This document shows positions 22,550 to 27,884 of a stretch of DNA of 27,884 nt, in pieces. The notes under the pieces are model-generated. The model saw nothing but the letters and a program-made list of their open reading frames with translations, was not told the origin of the DNA and searched no databases. The DNA comes from UBA8752 sp965657965 (GTDB taxonomy: Bacteria; Bacteroidota; Bacteroidia; Flavobacteriales_D; Sanyastnellaceae): the NCBI GenBank assembly GCA_965657965.1, contig CBFHQM010000029.1:1-27884 (forward strand). Direction: 5' to 3'. Both the position numbers and the translations under genes were made by a program. How positions within the stretch are numbered: the stretch's first letter is position 1; every line of letters begins with the position of its first letter.

Positions 22550-22930
22550 ATGGGCGTCCAGCGAAAGACCAAAACTTTAGAAGGCATCCTCGGGGCTTTT
22601 GGAGACTCAAAGGAGGCTTTGTCAGCAAAAATGTTGCTGAATCGACTCGATGTCGGGGTCAACAAGACCACCGTATACCGACTGCTCGACAAGCTCGAAG
22701 ACGACGGGACGGTGCACTCTTTTGTGGGGGAAGACAGCACCAAGTTTTATGCCCGCTGCCACACCTGTTCAGGGGAGGATCACCGACACAGTCACCCTCA
22801 TTTCCAATGTGTTTTGTGCGACAAAGTGCACTGCCTTGACGATGAGGTCAAGATTCAGGCTCCTGCGCATTTGAAAGTAACCGAATCGCATGTCCTGTTG
22901 AAAGGACATTGCGGACGGTGTTCCGATTGA
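22550..22930 (+). CDS. Fur-family repressor, probably Zur
   Basis: The product is 126 residues with the Fur fold: an N-terminal winged helix (KTTVYRLLDKLEDDGTVH at about 39-56) and a C-terminal metal-binding dimerisation domain. The latter has HRHSHPHFQCVLC (Cys87, Cys90) and CGRC at the end (Cys121, Cys124), forming a structural zinc site, plus His residues for the sensing site. Zur rather than Fur or PerR is inferred from the DNA: the boxes in front of it match the operator before a MerC/COG0523 operon, a typical zinc-starvation target. It lies in a 199-base divergent region opposite the XRE operon, and its stop is 19 bases from a convergent gene. Confidence 0.85.
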   Translation: MGVQRKTKTLEGILGAFGDSKEALSAKMLLNRLDVGVNKTTVYRLLDKLEDDGTVHSFVGEDSTKFYARCHTCSGEDHRHSHPHFQCVLCDKVHCLDDEVKIQAPAHLKVTESHVLLKGHCGRCSD

Positions 22931-22949
22931 ATGCCTTGTCCAGGCTGGA

Positions 22950-24203
22950 TTAGCGTCGGATGAGCGGTTGGCGCCAGCCCCAAGCTTCCACGTCCATTAC
23001 GTACAGTCCGGAGGGCAGATCACTCACGTCAATGGAGGCTTGCGGTCCAGTGCCAATGTGGTTGGCCACTACGCGTCCCTGCGCATCGCGGATGCGAGCG
23101 GCCCAATCGCCTTCCGATGCAGAGTGGACGAGTGTGACTTGGTTGCCGGAAGCGGGGTTGGGGTACATGCGAACGGATTGAGCCACCTGCTCGCGGATGT
23201 CGCTGGTGTAGTCGTATTGGCCGCATTGGCCCGGATAGGAATCGCAGATCCAAGAGGAGAGCGCGCCAGCGATGGTCGACAGCGTCACGTCGTAGGCATC
23301 GGCGTTGGTGACGTGGGGGACATGGCCCGCGCCTTCAATGGTCACAAAGCAATTTGTGAGCTCGATTTCTTCTGCGCGATCGTGAAGGGTGGCGCTGCCA
23401 TCGACTTCGGTCACGTTGAAGCCCAACAGTGCGACTGAACCTGTGCCATAGGGCACGGTTCCATCGGCGGTGCCGTGAACGGAAACCAAGGATTCGTCGC
23501 CGGGCTGCATCCAGCCTGCGTCCTTGAGTGCACCTGAGACATTGAAGATGCCTGCCACTTGAGAGCTGTAGCCCGGGTTGCCCGAATTGCCTTCTAGCCC
23601 GCCTCCCATTCCTGGCTGAGACTGGTCGATGTTGTCGGGGATTTCGGAATCCTCGTCCACATAGGCATGGTGCACAGCGAGGAAGCCGCCAGCGGACACG
23701 CCCCCCATGTAGATGCGGTCGGGGTCGATGTTCCAGGGGTTGCCTTCTTCTTCTACCGATTTGCGGAAATACCGAATGGCTGCCCGACCATCATGGACAC
23801 CTCGCCAAACCGCTTTGATCAGTTCATTTTCAAGGTCCAATAGATTGGCGATGCCCAAGCGGTAAGAGATGCTGGCCACAGCGTAGCCCATACGAGCAAA
23901 ATCCTCGCACATGGGGACCACGTCTAGGCCATCATTGGAGCCAGCCAAGAAAAACCCACCATGGGCGATGATGAGCAAAGGGCGATTGTCTTCGGCATTG
24001 TCTACGGCCTCATAGAAGTCAAAGTCCAATTCAGTATCGACGCCCAATGCATCGATGTTGGCGCCGTAGACATTCCCCTCGGAAACCGAGACGTTGTTGT
24101 AGGTCGAAGTGTAGCGGTAGCGTTCGCCATCGCATTCGACTTGAGCAGAGAGATTGGTCATGCCCGCGTACAGCGCGGCAAAGAGAAGTAGAGTTCGGTT
24201 CAT
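22950..24203 (-). CDS. Secreted alpha/beta-hydrolase (esterase-like) with T9SS domain
   Basis: The product is 417 residues from ATG 24203, directly before the signal peptide (MNRTLLLFAALYAG...LSAQ). The hydrolase domain has the oxyanion motif HGGFFLAGS at 81-89 and the nucleophile elbow GVSAGG with Ser170. A catalytic His is likely in GAGHVPH, and the acid is probably Asp in VHGTADGTVPYG. The layout resembles carboxylesterase-type hydrolases. The final 75 residues form a T9SS type A sorting domain (MYPNPASGN, AQGRVVANHIG, LPSGLYVMDVEAWG). It should therefore act at the cell surface or outside; the substrate is unknown. The gene is convergent with the Zur-type gene. Confidence 0.9.
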   Translation of the reverse strand: MNRTLLLFAALYAGMTNLSAQVECDGERYRYTSTYNNVSVSEGNVYGANIDALGVDTELDFDFYEAVDNAEDNRPLLIIAHGGFFLAGSNDGLDVVPMCEDFARMGYAVASISYRLGIANLLDLENELIKAVWRGVHDGRAAIRYFRKSVEEEGNPWNIDPDRIYMGGVSAGGFLAVHHAYVDEDSEIPDNIDQSQPGMGGGLEGNSGNPGYSSQVAGIFNVSGALKDAGWMQPGDESLVSVHGTADGTVPYGTGSVALLGFNVTEVDGSATLHDRAEEIELTNCFVTIEGAGHVPHVTNADAYDVTLSTIAGALSSWICDSYPGQCGQYDYTSDIREQVAQSVRMYPNPASGNQVTLVHSASEGDWAARIRDAQGRVVANHIGTGPQASIDVSDLPSGLYVMDVEAWGWRQPLIRR

Positions 24204-24343
24204 TGTGGCGCAGGAGGTAGGTGCGATAAGGTGGAGCAAACTAAGGCACATCTTTTTTTTCTTGAGAGGAGCTGCTCGTTTTTATGTCGAAGTAAAGCGG
24301 TGGTATAGTCGCCTTTGCTTCGAAGTTGCCGACCTTCAGGGCC

Positions 24344-25135
24344 ATGAAGGACTTTGAGCCCTTTCTCGAAAAAAACAGGCAGGCTTGGAATCAGAGAGCT
24401 GAGATCCACATTGCCTCCGATTTTTACGACGTGGCGGGTTTTAAGAAGGGAAGCACCTCATTGAAGCACATTGAACGCACAGTTTTGGGAGAGGTCGCAG
24501 GAAAGTCCATCCTTCACCTCCAGTGTCATTTTGGTCAGGATACGCTGTCGCTGGCCCGTCTGGGGGCCAACACTACGGGTGTGGATTTCTCAGAAAGGGC
24601 CATTGACTATGCTCAGGAATTGTCCGAAGAGCTTGGGGTCCCAGCTCGGTTTGTTTTGAGCGACGTTCTTGCATTGGACTTGAAGGAGACTTTCGATGTG
24701 GTTTTTGCCTCTTACGGGGTGATTGGTTGGGTTCCCGACCTGGGAAAATGGGCAGAAACCGTAGCCCGACACCTGGATGTCGGGGGGGACTTCATTCTCG
24801 TTGAGTTTCATCCTTTTATGTGGTTGTTGGATGAAAAGACACGCTTCCCGTATTTCTTTTCGTCTCAACCCGACATCGAGACGGAGCAAGGAACCTACAC
24901 GGATGGAGGTGAGGGAACGGCCATTACCTCCTGCTGGTGGAATCACGCGCTCTCAGAGCTTTTCTCTTGTTTGAAAGCCGCGGGAATGGAGGTGATTTTG
25001 TTCGAGGAATTTGACCACTCTCCATACCCCTTGGAGGGAATGGTGGAGCGAGGATCTGGTGAACACGTGTTCAAGTCGAGGGAAGACCAGCGCCTGCCTT
25101 ATTGTTATGCCATCAAGGCGACAAAAAAGGTGTAG
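24344..25135 (+). CDS. Class I SAM-dependent methyltransferase
   Basis: The product is 263 residues from ATG 24344; a TTG 18 bases upstream is less likely. The SAM-binding motif I appears as SILHLQCHFGQDTLSLARLG at about 55-74, a variant that replaces the usual Gly-rich loop and is common in one unstudied branch of the family. GVDFSERAIDYA follows (motif II Asp) and FDVVFASYGVIGW (motif IV). The substrate is unknown. It is cytoplasmic by appearance. The thioredoxin-like gene follows on the same strand after 66 bases. Confidence 0.88.
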   Translation: MKDFEPFLEKNRQAWNQRAEIHIASDFYDVAGFKKGSTSLKHIERTVLGEVAGKSILHLQCHFGQDTLSLARLGANTTGVDFSERAIDYAQELSEELGVPARFVLSDVLALDLKETFDVVFASYGVIGWVPDLGKWAETVARHLDVGGDFILVEFHPFMWLLDEKTRFPYFFSSQPDIETEQGTYTDGGEGTAITSCWWNHALSELFSCLKAAGMEVILFEEFDHSPYPLEGMVERGSGEHVFKSREDQRLPYCYAIKATKKV

Positions 25136-25201
25136 ACTCGTGCAGCGGTCCTTTCAGGGTGCGTGGAAGCAGCAATTGATTCAGGCAAGGGAAGCACACA
25201 A

Positions 25202-25642
25202 ATGGCAGAAGGAAAGAAAAGTACAGGCCGATTTTGGCAAGTGTTTTGGTTGAGTTTCTTGGTGATCTCGTTGTGGTATGCAGGCTATTCGTTTTGGGCG
25301 CCGTCCAATCAGATTGCCTGGACCAGAGACTTGTCTGCGGCGCAGGTCAAAGCGGCAGAACTCGACAAGCCCATGGTCTTGTTTTTTACTGGAAAATGGT
25401 GTTCTCCGTGTCGTGTAATGAAGCGCCAGGTATGGGCAGATGAGGAGGTGATGGAGTTGGTAAACGAAGGGTTTTTGCCCGTGCTATTGGATGTAGATGA
25501 TCCGGATGTAGCTCCTGTATTGTCTCAATTTGGCATTCAAGGCACGCCTTGGACTATGGTTATGGAGGCGTCGGGCGTGGTGAAGGAAGCGCGGTTCGGG
25601 GCCATTGGAAAGGCGGATTTCCTGAAGATGCTCGAGCCATGA
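25202..25642 (+). CDS. Membrane-anchored thioredoxin-like protein
   Basis: The product is 146 residues from ATG 25202. A single N-terminal membrane helix spans about 11-30. The thioredoxin fold follows with WCSPC (Cys67, Cys70) and the cis-Pro segment QGTPWTMV. The fold therefore lies in the periplasm, where it could reduce or exchange disulfides. Size and layout fit thioredoxin-family proteins of the DsbD-gamma/thioredoxin_7 kind. It may be co-transcribed with the methyltransferase. A T-rich stretch follows the stop (25674-25688), but the stem before it is weak, so termination is only possible. Confidence 0.88.
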   Translation: MAEGKKSTGRFWQVFWLSFLVISLWYAGYSFWAPSNQIAWTRDLSAAQVKAAELDKPMVLFFTGKWCSPCRVMKRQVWADEEVMELVNEGFLPVLLDVDDPDVAPVLSQFGIQGTPWTMVMEASGVVKEARFGAIGKADFLKMLEP

Positions 25643-25703
25643 TTGGCTGCGATTACGATGGCCATTCCGGCTCTTTTTTTATTTTTTTAAATCTGTATGT
25701 AGT

Positions 25704-26168
25704 TTGATTTCAAGGATTTGGATTCTCTTTTCTAAAGTGAGTTATGCACTTCAATTCGCCTTGGCTTTTGGTGGTGTTTCTGCTTTGGCGGGTTGGACAA
25801 TGACCACCGCAGTTTTCGACGATGACAGTTGGAAAGGACTCTGGATGTTCACGGGCACGGCCTCTTTTGTGGTGGGCTATGCGCTGTCCCGGTGGCTCGT
25901 GGAGAGGAGGGAGCACTGTTCGAATGTCCGTTTGGTTTGGGTGGGCTCTCTCATCGCTTTGCTGAGCCACTGGTTGTGCTGGTACAGCTTCTTGGTGGTG
26001 AACTACATCCGAAGTGAATTTTTCGGGGGTGCTGTGGACTCCGATGTGATCAATCCTTGGCTTGGCCTAAGTGTGGCCTGTGGTTACACGTTGATGAGTC
26101 TGGCCTTTTTGGGGTGGCTCTCCCTGCCCATCGCCATTTTCCTCAGCTTCAATCTTCAGCGACCATAA
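25704..26168 (+). CDS. Small membrane protein, unknown function
   Basis: The product is 154 residues with four hydrophobic helices and a short soluble loop rich in charged residues (SRWLVERREHCSNVR) between the second and third. The frame has no ATG near its start; TTG 25704 is used, and GTG 25737 is the alternative. I recognise no family. It lies between the thioredoxin-like gene and the barrel paralogue, with 64 bases to the latter's start. Confidence 0.65.
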   Translation: MISRIWILFSKVSYALQFALAFGGVSALAGWTMTTAVFDDDSWKGLWMFTGTASFVVGYALSRWLVERREHCSNVRLVWVGSLIALLSHWLCWYSFLVVNYIRSEFFGGAVDSDVINPWLGLSVACGYTLMSLAFLGWLSLPIAIFLSFNLQRP

Positions 26169-26232
26169 TCAAGGCTCCTTGTCAAATTCAATGGCTTTGG
26201 CAACAAGGACACATTTGGCTCGTTCTAGGCAC

Positions 26233-26838
26233 ATGAAAATCATCCTTAACCAATTGACGTTGGCCCTGGTATTGGCCCTCTGTATGTTCGGTTCAAATGC
26301 CGCAGCGCAAAGAGCGTCGATTTTGAAATTCAGTTTATCTGACCCAATCTCAGGACGCTATGGTTTGGGCTTGGAGAAGCGCATCGCTAAGGGGCTGAGC
26401 GTGGCCGTCGAGATGGATTGCCTGAGCAAAGAAGTGTTCTTAGAATCGGACCACCCTTGGTATGAGCCCATGACGGTGAGAAAAGAGGGTTATGTTTTTG
26501 AGCCGCAAGTGAGGTTGTATCGGGGCGATGTCCTGAGCGGGACCTATGCCTCGCTTTCGGGTGTCTTTGGACTTGCCGAATACACCACGGAAACAGGGTT
26601 CATTGACAATGACGATTGGTCTTCTGTTGGCGCATCGCTTCACATCGGACACCAACTGCGGCTGGGCAGTGTGGTATTGGACGGATATGTCGGATGCACA
26701 TGGGCGAAAGACGTGTACCCGGGGCCATATTACGAGTCTACGGTGTTGTTTCCACCGCCAAGCGGCTTGCGTTTCTCAGGAGGTCTTCGACTCGGCTTGT
26801 GGCCAAGCTTTTTGAAACGGCGCAAAGCAGAGGATTGA
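26233..26838 (+). CDS. Small secreted outer-membrane-barrel-like protein (paralogue of 1833-2435)
   Basis: The product is 201 residues from ATG 26233, directly before the signal peptide (MKIILNQLTLALVLALCM ... AAAQ); the longer open frame upstream adds a non-signal stretch. It shares with the 1833-2435 protein the blocks DP..GRY.LG.E, EPQ.R, Y..LSG.FG.A.Y, GHQ.R, LDGYVG.TWAKD.Y and LFP.P.G.R.S.GLRLG. Alternating short strands and the terminal GLRLGL suggest an outer-membrane barrel. As with its paralogue, a FISUMP protein gene follows, here after 125 bases. No copy of the long intergenic repeat is recognisable beside it. Confidence 0.8.
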   Translation: MKIILNQLTLALVLALCMFGSNAAAQRASILKFSLSDPISGRYGLGLEKRIAKGLSVAVEMDCLSKEVFLESDHPWYEPMTVRKEGYVFEPQVRLYRGDVLSGTYASLSGVFGLAEYTTETGFIDNDDWSSVGASLHIGHQLRLGSVVLDGYVGCTWAKDVYPGPYYESTVLFPPPSGLRFSGGLRLGLWPSFLKRRKAED

Positions 26839-26963
26839 GTCTGTTCTTATTGGATGCGGCCACCCATTTTTGACAGGCCACCGGCGGCAGGCTGTAGTCC
26901 CTGTTTTCATTTGGCTGATGTCCATCAAGGCGCTTTCCATTTTGGTCGTATATTATAGGGTGT

Positions 26964-27884
26964 ATGATTAATTTTGAGAGGGTTTTGTCGGTATTCTTGA
27001 TGATGTCCTTAGGGGTGGTTCAAGCCCAGATTTCCTGTCCCAACTCCTTCGATGGCAATGCTGATGGTGTCGTGGGTATCGGGGATTTGCTGGATTTGCT
27101 TGGCTTGTTTGGAGACATCGATGCAGATGGCGACGGGACTTGGGACAGCGAGGACCTCTGCACCGACCCGGAGGCGTGCAATTATGACGCCAGCCCTTCC
27201 GAGACATGCGCATACCTCGATTTCTTGGGGGTTTGCAATGGCGGTTGCACAGGAGACAGCGATGGCGACGGAATCTGCGACAACATCGACACTTGCATTG
27301 GCGTATTTGACGAATGCGGGGTGTGCAATGGACCCGGGCCCACCGAGGTCAGCATTTCCGGGATCACGGTCTTGTACGACAGCGTTTATGCTGCTCAAGT
27401 GGACACGTGGTTCGTTTATGAAGTGGGTGTGGACACCACCTTCAGTTATACTTGTCCGCCGCCACCGCTCCCTTGTGGGGAGTTGATGGCTTTTGACGGA
27501 CATGACTATGCCACCGTGCAGATTGGGGACCAATGTTGGTTTGCCGAGAACCTTCGTGCTGAGCAATACGCCAATGGCGATGCCATTCCCGCTGGCCTCA
27601 GCGACAGTCAATGGAATTCAGCCTCTTTTGGTGCGACGGCCGTTTATGGTGAGGACACAGGCTGCAACTCAGAATCGCCGGATTTTGACGCTTGTGATCC
27701 CGTGGAGTCTCTGGAGGCCTACGGGCGGCTTTACAATTGGTATGCGGTCAACGACGACCGGGGTTTATGTCCTGCAGGTTGGCATGTTCCCACGCATTCA
27801 GAATGGTCAGCATTGACCAGTCACCTCGGAGGGACGAGTACATCAGGAGAGGCACTGAAGTCGTCAACAGGGTGGAGAGGCAGC
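26964..27884 (+). CDS. Secreted FISUMP protein with dockerin-like and Cys-rich modules (runs off the right edge)
   Basis: The frame is open for 307 codons from ATG 26964 to the window end. A signal peptide (about 1-22) is followed by a dockerin-like/EF-hand segment (FDGNADGVVGIGDLLDLLG) that could bind calcium. A Cys-rich repeat (CTDPEACNYDASPSETC) comes next, then a calcium-loop region (GDSDGDGICDNIDTC). A FISUMP domain starts near residue 171 (YATVQIGDQCWFAENLR, LCPAGWHVPTHSEWSAL) and is cut by the edge. The domain aligns well with that of the 2740-3573 lipoprotein. It is probably surface-exposed; any C-terminal sorting signal lies outside the window. Confidence 0.88.
   Translation, partial: MINFERVLSVFLMMSLGVVQAQISCPNSFDGNADGVVGIGDLLDLLGLFGDIDADGDGTWDSEDLCTDPEACNYDASPSETCAYLDFLGVCNGGCTGDSDGDGICDNIDTCIGVFDECGVCNGPGPTEVSISGITVLYDSVYAAQVDTWFVYEVGVDTTFSYTCPPPPLPCGELMAFDGHDYATVQIGDQCWFAENLRAEQYANGDAIPAGLSDSQWNSASFGATAVYGEDTGCNSESPDFDACDPVESLEAYGRLYNWYAVNDDRGLCPAGWHVPTHSEWSALTSHLGGTSTSGEALKSSTGWRGS

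Noticed and set aside
27662..27673. TGCAACTCAG string in the right-edge FISUMP gene as a Zur half-site
   Set aside because: No matching right arm follows and it is inside coding sequence; chance match.

Overview
The window looks like a chromosome segment of a Bacteroidota bacterium, probably a Flavobacteriales-type (often marine or aquatic) lineage with a mid-range GC content. The grounds are several secreted proteins with type IX secretion (T9SS) C-terminal sorting domains, an SprB-repeat lipoprotein, two FISUMP-domain proteins, Cys-rich 'GCTD..ALNYD' repeats, a CotH-type surface protein, and promoter candidates of the Bacteroidota form (TTG, 18-20 bp, TAnnTTTG). I see no rRNA, tRNA, CRISPR array, transposase or phage gene. 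Two genes run off the window, one at each end.

Left part (1-8.3 kb): a truncated CotH-like surface protein on the minus strand faces a plus-strand series. The series holds a small outer-membrane-barrel-like protein, a FISUMP lipoprotein, a Crp/Fnr regulator, a lipid-anchored FAD amine oxidase, a GH53 endo-galactanase and an AT-richer glycosyltransferase-like gene. The gaps around the FISUMP lipoprotein carry a roughly 228-bp imperfect direct repeat. Its 3' end occurs a third time before the barrel gene. The first copy contains a perfect TGTGA-N6-TCACA palindrome, and the Crp/Fnr protein encoded next to the second copy keeps the matching recognition-helix residues.

Middle (8.5-17.9 kb): two small membrane proteins come first, then a MerC-family protein overlapping a COG0523 (CobW-type) GTPase behind a perfect AATGCAACT-C-AGTTGCATT palindrome. 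The same motif recurs in front of a Fur/Zur-family gene 11 kb away (22.5 kb), so the window holds a candidate zinc regulon. Upstream of merC on the same strand lies a six-gene cluster: two secreted proteins, a T9SS/PKD protein and an SprB lipoprotein that share a roughly 93-residue domain, then an ECF sigma factor translationally coupled to an unusual protein. That protein joins an inner-membrane anti-sigma-like N-terminus through an Ala-rich tandem-repeat linker to an outer-membrane barrel.

Right part (18-27.9 kb): recQ; a YdjM-like membrane protein; a tight three-gene operon (MotA/TolQ/ExbB-like protein, a four-helix membrane protein, a small XRE regulator) behind two copies of a TGTAAAG-N4-CTTTACA operator; the Zur-type gene; a secreted T9SS esterase-like hydrolase; a methyltransferase; a membrane thioredoxin-like protein; and a small membrane protein. 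The window ends in a second 'barrel + FISUMP' pair in the same order and strand as the pair at 1.8-3.6 kb, which suggests a recurrent two-gene module.
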